From the NCBI GenBank assembly GCA_951812665.1, contig CATOST010000023.1, positions 1 to 64,000 of the forward strand: a stretch of DNA of 64,000 nucleotides, written 5' to 3'. The position numbers were made by a program, and so were the translations under genes. The stretch comes from an uncultured Acidobacteriota bacterium (GTDB lineage Bacteria > Acidobacteriota > UBA6911 > RPQK01 > JAJDTT01). Of this stretch, positions 21,851 through 30,703 are shown piece by piece. Each line of letters opens with the position of its first letter. Positions within the stretch are counted from its first letter, which is position 1. Under the pieces are notes generated by a model, which saw only the letters and a list, made by a program, of their open reading frames with translations, was not told where the DNA came from and made no database searches.

Positions 21851-23328
21851 GAAAACCGATGGCTTCTCCAACGCATCCAATCGACAACGCCCGCCAGCTC
21901 TTGACTCGCCGACACTTCTTTGGCCGGTCGGGGATGGGAATCGGCGCGGCGGCGTTGAGCTCACTGCTGGCACAGGACCTCTCGGCCTCTCCGTTGCGGA
22001 GTTCCGGAGCAGCCGCCGGTGCGGCACGCCTACCCCACTTCGAGCCCAGCGCCAAGCGGGTGATCTATCTGTGCCAGGCCGGCGGACCGGCTCAGATGGA
22101 CCTCTTCGACTACAAGCCGGGCCTGCGGGAAATGTTCGACGTCGATTTCCCCGACTCGGTGCGGAAGGGTCAGCGTCTGACCACCATGACCTCGGGCCAG
22201 GATCGTTTCCCGGTGGTGCCGTCCATCTTCGAATTTCAACGGCATGGGGAGTGCGGCGCCTGGGTGAGCGAGTTGCTGCCGCACACGGCCGGCATGGTCG
22301 ATCGACTCTGCCTGATCAAGTCGATGCACACGGACGCCATCAACCACGACCCCGCCATCACGCTGATGCAGACCGGCTTCGAGCGGTCGGGCCGCCCCAG
22401 TCTGGGGGCGTGGCTCTCCTACGGGTTGGGAAGTGCGAATCGGGATCTACCCACCTTCGTGGTCATGACCTCCAACTCCAAGAAAGGGTCGCAGCCGCTA
22501 TACAAGCGTTTGTGGGGCAGTGGCTTCCTGCCCACGCGGCACCAGGGGGTGAGGTTCCGCGGTGTCGGCGATCCGGTCCTCTACCTCTCCAATCCGCCGG
22601 GCATGGGCAGCGTCACCCGGCGGCATATTCTGGACGATGTCGCCCGGTTGAACGAGTTGAAGCAGGCTGAGTTCGGGGACCCTGAGATCGCCACCCGGAT
22701 CGCCCAGTACGAACTGGCGTTCCGGATGCAGACCTCGGTTCCCGAGCTGACGGACCTGACCGACGAACCGGAGCACATCTTTCGGCTCTACGGAGACGAC
22801 GCTCGCGAACGGGGCACCTATGCGTCCCATTGCCTGATGGCCCGGCGGCTGGTGGAGCGGGGGGTGCGCTTCGTTCAGTTGTTCCACCGGGGCTGGGATC
22901 AGCACCGGGACCTGCCCCGTGACCTGGGGGCCCAATGCCGGGCCACCGATCGGGCCACGGCGGCCCTGATTCTGGATCTGGAACAACGAGGCATGCTGGA
23001 CGACACCCTCATCGTCTGGGGCGGCGAATTCGGACGGACGATCTACTGCCAGGGAGATTTGACCAAGGAGAACTACGGACGGGACCATCACCCGCGCTGC
23101 TTTACCATGTGGTTGGCCGGAGGCGGGGCTTCCGGCGGGCAGAGCTACGGTGAAACGGACGATTTCAGCTACAATATCGTCAAGGATCCGGTCGAGGTCC
23201 ACGACCTGAACGCCACCATCCTGCATCTCCTGGGAATCGACCACTTGCGCTTGACATTCAAGTTCCAAGGCCGGGACCATCGGCTGACGGACGTGCACGG
23301 AAAGGTGCTGAAACCGCTCCTGGCCTGA
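21847..23328 (+). CDS. DUF1501 family exported protein
   Basis: The ATG at 21847 overlaps the PSD1 stop (ATGA), so the two are translationally coupled. A twin-arginine leader (LLTRRHFFGRSGMGIGAAAL) is followed by an alkaline-phosphatase/sulfatase-like fold: VIYLCQAGGPAQMDLFDYKP near the start, INHDPAITLMQTG, LIVWGGEFGRTIYC and GRDHHPRCFTMWLAGGG. The conserved Asp and His residues are those expected for a metal hydrolase-like site. 493 residues, intact. It always travels with PSD1 proteins; the partner relationship is established, the activity is not. Confidence 0.9.
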   Translation: MRKPMASPTHPIDNARQLLTRRHFFGRSGMGIGAAALSSLLAQDLSASPLRSSGAAAGAARLPHFEPSAKRVIYLCQAGGPAQMDLFDYKPGLREMFDVDFPDSVRKGQRLTTMTSGQDRFPVVPSIFEFQRHGECGAWVSELLPHTAGMVDRLCLIKSMHTDAINHDPAITLMQTGFERSGRPSLGAWLSYGLGSANRDLPTFVVMTSNSKKGSQPLYKRLWGSGFLPTRHQGVRFRGVGDPVLYLSNPPGMGSVTRRHILDDVARLNELKQAEFGDPEIATRIAQYELAFRMQTSVPELTDLTDEPEHIFRLYGDDARERGTYASHCLMARRLVERGVRFVQLFHRGWDQHRDLPRDLGAQCRATDRATAALILDLEQRGMLDDTLIVWGGEFGRTIYCQGDLTKENYGRDHHPRCFTMWLAGGGASGGQSYGETDDFSYNIVKDPVEVHDLNATILHLLGIDHLRLTFKFQGRDHRLTDVHGKVLKPLLA

Positions 23329-23369
23329 GCCGGGAGCCCTGAGAATAGAGAAAAAATGAGGGGCGACTG

Positions 23370-23452
23370 GGAGCGGCGTGTTTCACGCGCCGACTTGGAG
23401 CGGCGTCTTTTAGGCGCCGATCAGGGGGTTAGGACGGAGTCCCCCCTTACGC
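23370..23452 (-). repeat. Composite hairpin element, reversed orientation
   Basis: Read on the minus strand it shows the same order as at 9.04 and 18.07 kb: ggggggactccgtcctaacc, then ggcgcctaaaagacgccgctc, then ggcgcgtgaaacacgccgctc. It lies in the gap after the DUF1501 gene. The remaining gap (23329-23519) holds nothing else recognisable. Confidence 0.7.
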
Positions 23453-23519
23453 TTCCGCCGCCGTTGGGACTCCGTCGACCTGTTAAAGGGGAATGTCAGG
23501 AACTCTGTAGGTAAGTCAA

Positions 23520-25784
23520 TTGATCATCAGACTTTTTAGTTGGAATCGCCTGTTCTTTCTGGGCACAGTCTTGATGCTGGCAGGCTGCGGCCGGGGTGGG
23601 CCGGAGGCGGACGATGCCCCCTACGGGCTAACCGAGAGGACCCTCTGGACCACCTCCCGCGTCGTGGGGTCACCAGAGCCCCCGCCGCCGTACCGCCTCC
23701 GGCGCGTCTTCCCGCAGCACACCTTCGAGAATCCGACCTTCATCGCTCAGGACCCGAACTCGGAACGGCTGCTGGTCGCCGAGTACGGAGGCCCGATCTA
23801 CAGCTTCCACGGGAACGATCCCGATGCCGGAAAAGACCTCTTCCTGGATTGGAACCGCCGGGTTTCCGCCTTTTCCTTCCATCCGCGGTACCGCGAGAAC
23901 GGCCAGGTGTTCGTCTTCAGCCCCACCAACCCCAAGCTGGAAGACCAGAAGGATGAAGCGGGCAACCCGGTCAAGCAGCTCAGCCGGGTTTCCAGGTTCG
24001 AGCTGGAACCGGGCAGCAACCCGCCGCGGCTGCGTCCCGAGTCGGAGCGGATCATCATCCAGTGGCCGTCCGGTGGACACAACGGCGGCGAAGCCATCAT
24101 CGGTCCGGACGGGTACCTCTACATTGCCACCGGCGACGGCACCGGAAGCTCCGATCGGGAACACACCGGTCAGGACGTGGACGACCTGCTGGCGGTCATG
24201 ATGCGGCTCGACGTGGAGCGGCCGGACCCCGGCCGGGCCTATTCCATTCCCCAGGACAACCCCTTCGTCGGCGTTCCCGGCGCCCGGGAGGAGATCTGGG
24301 CCTACGGCTTTCGCAACCCGTGGCGGTTCAGCTTCGATCCGGTCACCGGACAGCCCTGGGTCGGGGACGTGGGGCAGGATCTCTGGGAGCTCATCGAGCT
24401 GGTCGGCCGGGGCAGCAATCACGGCTGGCCCGTGATGGAGGGCTCACACCCCTTTCATCCCAACACGAATCCGGGCCCCACGCCCATCGTCCCGCCGGTG
24501 ATGGAGCATCACCACCGGGAATGCCGGTCCATCACCGGCGGCTACGTCTACGAGGGAAACAAGTTTCCCGAACTGAAAGGCGCCTACCTCTACGGGGACT
24601 ACTCCTACGGCAAAATCTGGGGATTCCGATACGACCACGATCAGAAGAAGGTGGTCTGGCACCAGGAACTCGCCGACTCGTCCGTCAGTATCGTCAGTTT
24701 CGGCCAGGGACGCGACGGAGCTTTCTATGCCCTGGACTACGACAGCGGCGAGGTCTTCGAACTGGATCACCGGCCGGTCCCGAAGAAGCGACTGCCATTT
24801 CCGCAGAAGCTGAGCGAGACCGGACTGTTCGCATCGGTAAAGGATCATCGGCCGGCTCCCGGCGTCATCCCGTACACGGTGAACGTCCCCTTCTGGTCCG
24901 ACGGCGCCGGCAAGGAGCGGTTCCTGGCCTTGCCGGGCGAGACGCAGATCAAGTTCAACGAGGAAGGCACTTGGGAGTGCGAGGAAGGCACCGTGATGGT
25001 GAAGTCATTCACCCTGGAGACCGAGGAAGGCAACCCGGAGACGCGCCAATTCATCGAAACCCGGCTACTGGTGAAAGAGGATGACCGTTGGGTCGGATAC
25101 ACCTACGCCTGGAACGAAGAGCAGACCGATGCGGAGTTGGTCGCAGGGGAAGGCCGCGACCGAACCTATCAGATCCAGGACCGGAGTACGCCCGGCGGAC
25201 AGCGGGACCAGGTCTGGCGCTATCCCAGCCGCGAGGAATGTATGTACTGCCACTCCCGCGCGGCCGGATTCGTGCTGGGGCTGAACACCCGGCAGATGAA
25301 CCGCAACCAGGACTACGGCAAGACCACGGACAATCAACTGCGAACGCTGGATCACATCGGAATCTTCAAGGAGCCGCTCGAGAAACCTCCCGCGGAATAC
25401 CCGGCCCTCCCGGATCCTTTCAGCACAGACGAGAACGTGGAAGCTCGCACCCGCGCCTACCTCCAAGTGAACTGCGCCATGTGCCACGCCCCGAGCGGCG
25501 GAGGAAACTCCCGAATAAACCTGACCTACGCGGCAGAACCGGAGAAGGTCCGGCTGATTGACGAGGCGCCGCTCCACGACACCATGGGCTTGGCCGGTGC
25601 CCGGCTGGTGGCCCCAGGCGATCCTGAACGATCGATCCTCTACCGGCGCCTGATCGTAAGGGGCCTAAACCAAATGCCCCCGACCAGCACCAACCGAATC
25701 GACGAGCGCGGAGCGGAGCTAGTGGCAGATTGGATCAGAAGCCTCGAAACCGAGTCGAAACTCACCGCCATGTCAATGCATTGA
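23520..25784 (+). CDS. Lipoprotein with glucose/sorbosone-dehydrogenase propeller and C-terminal diheme domain
   Basis: The TTG start gives a lipoprotein signal ending in LMLAGCGRGG. Residues about 60-420 are a PQQ-dependent sugar-dehydrogenase-type propeller (PSGGHNGGEAIIGPDGYLYI, WAYGFRNPWRFSFDP, GDVGQDLWELIELVGRGSNH). Residues about 440-740 have two CxxCH heme sites (EECMYCHSRAAGF, NCAMCHAPSGGGN) and a PPTSTNRIDERGAEL ending, like the diheme SO2930 type. 754 residues, intact. Oxidation of a sugar with direct electron transfer to built-in hemes is a reasonable inference. It stands alone, following the DUF1501 gene by 191 bases. Confidence 0.85.
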   Translation: MIIRLFSWNRLFFLGTVLMLAGCGRGGPEADDAPYGLTERTLWTTSRVVGSPEPPPPYRLRRVFPQHTFENPTFIAQDPNSERLLVAEYGGPIYSFHGNDPDAGKDLFLDWNRRVSAFSFHPRYRENGQVFVFSPTNPKLEDQKDEAGNPVKQLSRVSRFELEPGSNPPRLRPESERIIIQWPSGGHNGGEAIIGPDGYLYIATGDGTGSSDREHTGQDVDDLLAVMMRLDVERPDPGRAYSIPQDNPFVGVPGAREEIWAYGFRNPWRFSFDPVTGQPWVGDVGQDLWELIELVGRGSNHGWPVMEGSHPFHPNTNPGPTPIVPPVMEHHHRECRSITGGYVYEGNKFPELKGAYLYGDYSYGKIWGFRYDHDQKKVVWHQELADSSVSIVSFGQGRDGAFYALDYDSGEVFELDHRPVPKKRLPFPQKLSETGLFASVKDHRPAPGVIPYTVNVPFWSDGAGKERFLALPGETQIKFNEEGTWECEEGTVMVKSFTLETEEGNPETRQFIETRLLVKEDDRWVGYTYAWNEEQTDAELVAGEGRDRTYQIQDRSTPGGQRDQVWRYPSREECMYCHSRAAGFVLGLNTRQMNRNQDYGKTTDNQLRTLDHIGIFKEPLEKPPAEYPALPDPFSTDENVEARTRAYLQVNCAMCHAPSGGGNSRINLTYAAEPEKVRLIDEAPLHDTMGLAGARLVAPGDPERSILYRRLIVRGLNQMPPTSTNRIDERGAELVADWIRSLETESKLTAMSMH

Positions 25785-25826
25785 CGGATCCTCGGGAGCC
25801 TTGATTTTGTTGTTGCCGAAGAACAA

Positions 25827-25987
25827 TAGGGACGGCTTTCCTGTCGCCCATAGGAAGCCGCGAATTTCTTGCCGCCGGATGGGAACGACGTTTCGTTGCC
25901 GCCAAATGAGAGCGACATCTTCGTGCCACCAAACGGGAGCAGCAACTTTCTTGCCGCCGGATGGGAGCGGCGGTTTCCTAACCGCCG
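25827..25987 (-). repeat. Degenerate tandem array of about 28-base units
   Basis: On the minus strand successive units begin ggcggcaagaaag, ggtggcacgaaga, ggcggcaacgaaa, ggcggcaagaaat and gggcgacaggaaa, about 28 bases apart, each ending in a form of gctccca. The plus strand end is gcggcggtttcctaaccgcc, a hairpin. The same unit, better preserved and in the other orientation, occurs four times at 40.55 kb. Confidence 0.7.
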
Positions 25988-26049
25988 GACTCCGGAGTAA
26001 CAACCTCGCGAGTCCATAACAGGCGACTCGAACTCGCCCCTTTATACCA

Positions 26050-28041
26050 ATGTCAATTTTCAACAAATCCCTCCTGAGAATCTGCCTGTTCCTCCCCTTC
26101 CTGGCGACCCTCCAAGCCCAAAGCACCAGCCGCCAACTCACTCCCCTTCTGGAACAAAAAACCATCGAACCCGGGCTGCTTCACCACCTGCTCGGAGAAT
26201 ACCTGGTGTCCCGTTCTCCAAAACTACCGCCCCTCCCCGCCCGCGCCGAAGAATGGACGGCCCAAGCAAACGACATCCGCAGAAATCTGCTCCAGGACGT
26301 CGTCTATCGCGGCTGGCCCCAGGAATGGATAGAGGCCCCCCTTCATTTCCGCGAGGTCGGTCCGCCCCAAGAGCACCGCGGATACCGCCTCCAAAAGCTC
26401 CTGTTGCAAATCGTCCCCGGCCTCCAGATCCCCGCACTGCTCTACGAACCGACGGGAGACCGGCGTCCCCTGCCAGCCGTCCTAAACGTAAACGGCCACG
26501 CTCGAGGCCCCGGCAAAGCCGTCGAATACAAGCAGAAACGATGCATCAGCCTGGCTCGCCGGGGTGTGATGGCGCTGAATCTGGAGTGGCTGGGCTGCGG
26601 GGAGTTATTCCATCCTGAGAACAGCCACTGGTTCGGAGCCCATCTCGACCTGGTGGGAGCCAACGCCATCGGCCTCTTCTATCTCGCCATGCGGAAGGGA
26701 CTCGACTACCTGGAACATCATCCCCGGGTCGATCCGCAACGCCTCGCCGTCACCGGACTCTCAGGCGGCGGCTGGCAGACCATCATCCTCTCCTCCCTGG
26801 ACGAGCGAGTCGCCGTGTCCGTGCCGGTCGCCGGCTACTCCGCCCTGATCTCGAGAATCGAACGCCCGCAGGACACGGGGGACATCGAGCAGAACGCCAC
26901 CGACCTGCTCCGGGGTCAGGACTACTCGACACTCACCGCCATGCGGGCGCCCAAACCGACTCTGTTGATCTACAATGCCGAGGACGAATGCTGCTTCCGG
27001 GCTCCCTTGGTCCGGCCCTACATCTACGACGAGGTCAAGCCCTTCTTCGCCCTTTTCGGCAAGGGAGACCACCTGGGCTGGCATGAAAACACCGACCCCT
27101 CGACCCACAATTACCAACGGGACAACCGGCTTCAGGCCTACCGGCATCTGTCCCGGCATTTCGGCCTCGGGACCTGGGACCGGGAAGATCCCGTCGATCA
27201 GGAGATTCAGAGCTACGAGGAACTGGTGGTCGGTTTCCCGGACGACAACCTCACCATCCTGGGTGTAGCGCGCCACCTGGCCGACAGGCACCTGCGGGAA
27301 GCGGCTCCGCAGGGAGGCCGGCCGGTCGAGGACCTCGAGGAGCGCAGAGCAAGACTTCGATCCCTGGTCCGTTTCCATCCGGTGGAGGTCAAGCACGGAT
27401 GGGCGCTCCACAACACCAGGAACCGGGGTGTGGAATCGTATTCCTATCGAATCCACTTCAGCGACGGACTCATTGCATCGGCCCTCTGGGGGAAGGGAAT
27501 CGCCACCGGGGAAGGAGCCCCAGCCTCGATCCTGCTCTTGGACGAGGGCAAGGCAAATGCAAGCCAACCAGCCTCGGACCGGATCAACCGGGGGGAGCAG
27601 GTGCTGGTGGTGGACCTGATCCTGACCGGGGAAGCGCAGCCGCGGAGGAGGAACGCGTCGGATTCCCACCGCTACGCCCAGCTCCTGGCCACCGTCGGGG
27701 ACCGCCCGCTGGGCATTCGAGCTTCACATCTATTGGCCCTGGCCAAATGGCTCAAGGACCATCAAGGCGCATCGGAAGTCCGAGTCGAAGCCCAGGGTTT
27801 CCGGAGCCAGGCCGTGGCCCTGTTGGGTGCAGCGCTCGATCCCACGCCCTTTTCGGAGATCAGGGTCGAGATGGGCATGAAGAGCCTAAGCCACCTGCTG
27901 GCCAAACCGGTCCGCTACAGCGAGGCTCCGGAACTGTTCTGCCTGGGGCTCTTTCCTGAATTCGATCTGAAGCGCTTGATTTCACTGGCCAAACCGGTCC
28001 CGGTGGAGCAGCGTTTCGACTCATCAGATTCCGGAGATTGA
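26050..28041 (+). CDS. Secreted alpha/beta-hydrolase, acetyl-xylan-esterase-like
   Basis: A signal peptide (LLRICLFLPFLATLQAQ) precedes an alpha/beta-hydrolase. The nucleophile elbow is VTGLSGGGWQTII, the acid is in LIYNAEDECCF, and a histidine follows in GDHLGWHENTDPSTHN. The 663-residue protein adds a second domain from about residue 470 (SALWGKGIATGEGAPAS onward), pieces of which recur three times downstream (30.7, 33.6 and 34.5 kb). Substrates in this family are acetylated or methyl-esterified sugars. The intact copy here is the likely source or survivor of those duplications. Specificity is not readable. Confidence 0.85.
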   Translation: MSIFNKSLLRICLFLPFLATLQAQSTSRQLTPLLEQKTIEPGLLHHLLGEYLVSRSPKLPPLPARAEEWTAQANDIRRNLLQDVVYRGWPQEWIEAPLHFREVGPPQEHRGYRLQKLLLQIVPGLQIPALLYEPTGDRRPLPAVLNVNGHARGPGKAVEYKQKRCISLARRGVMALNLEWLGCGELFHPENSHWFGAHLDLVGANAIGLFYLAMRKGLDYLEHHPRVDPQRLAVTGLSGGGWQTIILSSLDERVAVSVPVAGYSALISRIERPQDTGDIEQNATDLLRGQDYSTLTAMRAPKPTLLIYNAEDECCFRAPLVRPYIYDEVKPFFALFGKGDHLGWHENTDPSTHNYQRDNRLQAYRHLSRHFGLGTWDREDPVDQEIQSYEELVVGFPDDNLTILGVARHLADRHLREAAPQGGRPVEDLEERRARLRSLVRFHPVEVKHGWALHNTRNRGVESYSYRIHFSDGLIASALWGKGIATGEGAPASILLLDEGKANASQPASDRINRGEQVLVVDLILTGEAQPRRRNASDSHRYAQLLATVGDRPLGIRASHLLALAKWLKDHQGASEVRVEAQGFRSQAVALLGAALDPTPFSEIRVEMGMKSLSHLLAKPVRYSEAPELFCLGLFPEFDLKRLISLAKPVPVEQRFDSSDSGD

Positions 28042-28052
28042 CGCTCCGGCGA

Positions 28053-28118
28053 TCAAGCGGCGCCGTACTGTTTGACCACGGGCCGCATGGCGCCGATGTG
28101 CTCGGGCCCCCTGGGATC
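28053..28118 (-). pseudogene. Remnant of a homocysteine S-methyltransferase C-terminus
   Basis: Read on the minus strand this encodes PEHIGAMRPVVKQYGAA and a stop, closely matching EHISAMRPVVKGNGAT, the last residues of the intact methyltransferase at 34637. The rest of the gene is absent. It directly follows the esterase gene, the same arrangement as at 31.3 and 34.6 kb. Confidence 0.75.
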
Positions 28119-28280
28119 GGGGACATTCTTGTCCCCGTCTTCATCGCCGACGCGGAACCGGCGGCTGGCAAGCTGTTGCTCCCAGACATCCCGTTTTCCT
28201 GGTTGGATTGCGCCGGTCCGGGGCCGTTGGGGGCTACTAAGGAGGCTCTATACCTCTCAATATCTGAAGCTTCGTGGAAT
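28118..28280 (+). repeat. Non-coding segment repeated at 31.35-31.60 kb
   Basis: The stretch beginning ggggacattcttgtccccgt and containing ggaaccggcggctggcaagc, gttggattgcgccggtccgg and tacctctcaatatctga is found again, diverged, downstream of the esterase fragment at 31.35-31.60 kb. Confidence 0.7.
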
Positions 28281-28285
28281 TCTCA

Positions 28286-28308
28286 GAGAAGTTGACTGTC
28301 CCCTTCTC
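28286..28308 (+). repeat. Joint motif, copy 1
   Basis: gagaag followed by ttgactgtccccttctc, at the 3' end of the repeated segment. The ends gagaag and cttctc are inverted. Confidence 0.65.
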
Positions 28309-28378
28309 AGTCCCCTTCTCATGCCTCCCGTTCGAACGACCCGGCTCCCTGGTCCCGCGGCTGATCCGATAATGTACT

Positions 28379-29602
28379 TTATTGGAGTCTGATTCCCTCT
28401 CCGGGTGCATCGCGGATTCCATCGTGGTCCGAGACTCCGGAAAGGGATAGAATAGGCAGAGAGGAGAATGCATGTTCGACACGCTCACCGCTGCCGATCA
28501 ACTTACCGCCGCCGGAATCGAGCCTCAATAGGCCAAAGCGATCGTGGCTGTCGTTCGCTCCAGTGAAGAGTCCGCCGTCACCCGGACCGAATTGGAAGCG
28601 GCGCTGGCCCAACTGGAAACCAGGCTCTACAGGGCACTCCTCGTGCAGACTCTCACCATTGGCGGGTTGGTCGTCGCCTTGCTCAAGCTTCTGTGAGCGT
28701 GAGAGAGATGGTGACTGTCCCCTCCTCGTCAGAGAGCGCTGCCCGTGTCTCTTCCCCTCTATATATGGGCCTTCGTGGACAGTTCCATTCCCGTAGCGCC
28801 TGATCCACGGCCCGTGCCGATTCTTGCCGGCCTCAAGATACCCGGTCTCTTCCGCAGTCTCCTTGCCTCTGCCTCTGTCCCAGACCCATTTGAGGGTTCC
28901 CTGCCCTTGGGCGAACTCCCCGGCACACTCGCCCGTCCAGGTCACAGTCTGCTCCGGCAGGAGGAAATTATTCCAGACGTAGCACCCTGGTTCGTTGGAC
29001 AACCCCATCCAGCACTCAGTGCCGCCCCACTGGCCGGCACAGGAATTTCGTCCAGTGGCCGTAAATGAGGCCGGGCGGCAATCCCCCTCGTTCACTCGCA
29101 GGTACTCCTTCAGGAACCTATCAAGGACAAGGGTGACGACTTCGCTGATGGTTTCGGGATCGTGGCCGCCGCTACCGCCCGAGTCGGTGATCCACGTGGC
29201 CGCCGTGTTCTCCAATCCGCTGGCGGCATCGGTGATGAGCTTGTGGTATTGCAGTGAGATGGTGTGCGCCGCGACCTCGGGGGAGACTTCGGCGACATTG
29301 ACGGAGACCTCCAGGAACGCCCCGTTCGACTCGCTTTTCAAGGGCGAGTAGAGACGCTCTGCCCGTAAGCGGCTTTTGACGACGGGCGTAATGTGATCCA
29401 GAGTGATTTTGATTCCGTCCTCATGTCCCGACTGGCCGAGGTGGCCCCTCAGTCCCATGGGGCGGCAGGCGTTATACAACTGGAAGCGCTCGAAATCCGA
29501 GGCGGATTGTCCGTTCACAGCCGTCTCAGAGGCCAGCAGCAGCGCCACTAGACCCGCCGCCGCAACTTCTCGGAGCCCCCGGTCACCTTTTCTCATTCTC
29601 AT
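28379..29602 (-). CDS. Secreted MORN-repeat protein with a replaced C-terminus
   Basis: A signal-like leader (AAAGLVALLLASETAVNG) is followed by an unnamed domain of about 190 residues and then MORN-like repeats (WTGECAGEFAQGQGTLKW, GPWIRRYGNGTVHEGPY, IEGKRHGQ). Homology ends at residue about 285 (28745), exactly where joint motif copy 2 lies; the remaining 120 residues are the antisense of another gene and of repeats. So the real 3' end was lost and replaced. MORN repeats bind membranes or proteins; function unknown. The open frame is long because of GC bias, and the tail should not be trusted. Confidence 0.6.
   Translation of the reverse strand: MRMRKGDRGLREVAAAGLVALLLASETAVNGQSASDFERFQLYNACRPMGLRGHLGQSGHEDGIKITLDHITPVVKSRLRAERLYSPLKSESNGAFLEVSVNVAEVSPEVAAHTISLQYHKLITDAASGLENTAATWITDSGGSGGHDPETISEVVTLVLDRFLKEYLRVNEGDCRPASFTATGRNSCAGQWGGTECWMGLSNEPGCYVWNNFLLPEQTVTWTGECAGEFAQGQGTLKWVWDRGRGKETAEETGYLEAGKNRHGPWIRRYGNGTVHEGPYIEGKRHGQRSLTRRGQSPSLSRSQKLEQGDDQPANGESLHEECPVEPGFQLGQRRFQFGPGDGGLFTGANDSHDRFGLLRLDSGGGKLIGSGERVEHAFSSLPILSLSGVSDHDGIRDAPGEGIRLQ
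28472..28696 (+). pseudogene. Small coiled-coil membrane protein interrupted by an in-frame TAG
   Basis: After a gaggag ribosome site, ATG at 28472 opens MFDTLTAADQLTAAGIEPQ, then TAG at 28529-28531, then AKAIVAVVRSSEESAVTRT and ETRLYRALLVQTLTIGGLV, ending LLKLL and TGA at 28694. This is the layout of small CCDC90/DUF1640-like proteins (short head, coiled coil, one C-terminal membrane helix). A CAG-to-TAG change explains the lesion; the rest is undamaged. It overlaps, antisense, the foreign tail of the MORN gene. Confidence 0.75.
28703..28727 (+). repeat. Joint motif, copy 2
   Basis: gagatggtgactgtcccctc; it marks where homology of the MORN protein ends and follows the stop of the small coiled-coil pseudogene by 6 bases. 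Confidence 0.65.
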
Positions 29603-29902
29603 GGCATCTCCTTCCCTCGGGGAATACGGGAAGTCTACTCCTCTACACAGGCTAGAAGAATCGGCACGGGATAGAGCGGCACGGGAACGCAGCGAACTCC
29701 GTAGGACCGCCTGGGGCGGCTGAAGAGCGCATGGCTCACTTAGAGGGAACTCTGGACGTCCTGCGGGGGTTCTTTATGGGGTCCGGGCGGGGCACCGTCG
29801 CTTGATCGCTTGGGCGCGCCGGCCAAAAACCTGGAAATCGGCGCGATTCAGACGAGTCGTGACATTCGAGCGTGAGCTGGAATTATTCGACTCTCAACCG
29901 AC
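29603..29902. other. Intergenic, nothing recognised
   Basis: Between the MORN gene and the next secreted-protein gene there are about 300 bases without a supported frame or clear repeat. The promoter of the MORN gene should lie at its right-hand end. Confidence 0.4.
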
Positions 29903-30463
29903 TCAGTCCGCACCGGTCAACCGCAGCCATTTTCCTTCGTGGAAGTAGTGCACTATGGAGGCCTTCTCAAGAAAGGCATCATCGATGCCTTGATGATCGA
30001 TTGAAGGAGGCTTCGGGCCTCCATAGGCTTGGTAGTAGGATAGGATGCCATCAGCCCCGACTGGGTAAATCCCACGCGTATAGCCGATCTTTCCGCCGCC
30101 AATACCTTGTAAAAAACCCTTGTCCCGGGCCGATGCGAGTTCGGCCCGAACTCGGCCGTTTTCATCGGTCACAATGATCGCCGAGGACCGATTTCTAGAG
30201 CAGAGCGCGGCCCACTGCGTCCGCCCGGCCTCCATGAACTCGCCTCGGATCAGATTGCGCGGCTTCTCGTTGGTGCCCCAGGGCTGCGGAATCCGACACC
30301 CTAGGAGGCTGAGGGTCGCTTGGACTGATTCCGGCACTTCGACAAAGTGAGTCGGTGACAGCCGAACCGTCTCCCGGTCCGCTCGCTCGAAGTCGAGTTG
30401 CTCCCCGCTTAAATCCATCCAAAAACTCAGCACGAAAGCCCAAAACACAGAGCTTTTCCTCAT
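29903..30463 (-). CDS. Small secreted protein of unknown function
   Basis: 186 residues with a hydrophobic leader (SSVFWAFVLSFWMDLSG). The mature part has two cysteines (LLGCRIPQPWG and ALCSRN), which may form a disulfide, and the region IIVTDENGRVRAELASARDK. It ends EGKWLRLTGAD. No family is recognised. Codon use is like the neighbours, and both ends are clean, so it is probably a real gene although it lies inside the scrambled region. Confidence 0.6.
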   Translation of the reverse strand: MRKSSVFWAFVLSFWMDLSGEQLDFERADRETVRLSPTHFVEVPESVQATLSLLGCRIPQPWGTNEKPRNLIRGEFMEAGRTQWAALCSRNRSSAIIVTDENGRVRAELASARDKGFLQGIGGGKIGYTRGIYPVGADGILSYYQAYGGPKPPSIDHQGIDDAFLEKASIVHYFHEGKWLRLTGAD

Positions 30464-30669
30464 GCTATTCCACTCCTGTCTTTTCTTTGCGGCAGAGATC
30501 CTCCCAAGTCAACTGTCCAATTAACAGAACCTCTATCTTAGCTGCCGGTGGCACGGCCTCGGGCGATCTTGGTCCGGGGTGAATCCTATCTTCTCTCAGA
30601 GGGGCGCCAGCCCCTCGTCCGCTGTGGTGATTCGGTTTCCGGACAAGGTGCGGTAACGGACCGGGCGCA

Positions 30670-30692
30670 GAGAAAGTGACTGTCCCCTTCTC
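30670..30692 (+). repeat. Joint motif, copy 3
   Basis: gagaa followed by agtgactgtccccttctc, placed within 20 bases of the left end of the esterase fragment that starts about 30704. Confidence 0.7.
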
Positions 30693-30703
30693 ATCCCCTT
30701 CTG

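Noticed and set aside
28704..29602. Full-length reading of the MORN gene to 28379
   Set aside because: The last 120 residues are antisense to another gene and repeats; only the part to 28745 shows homology.
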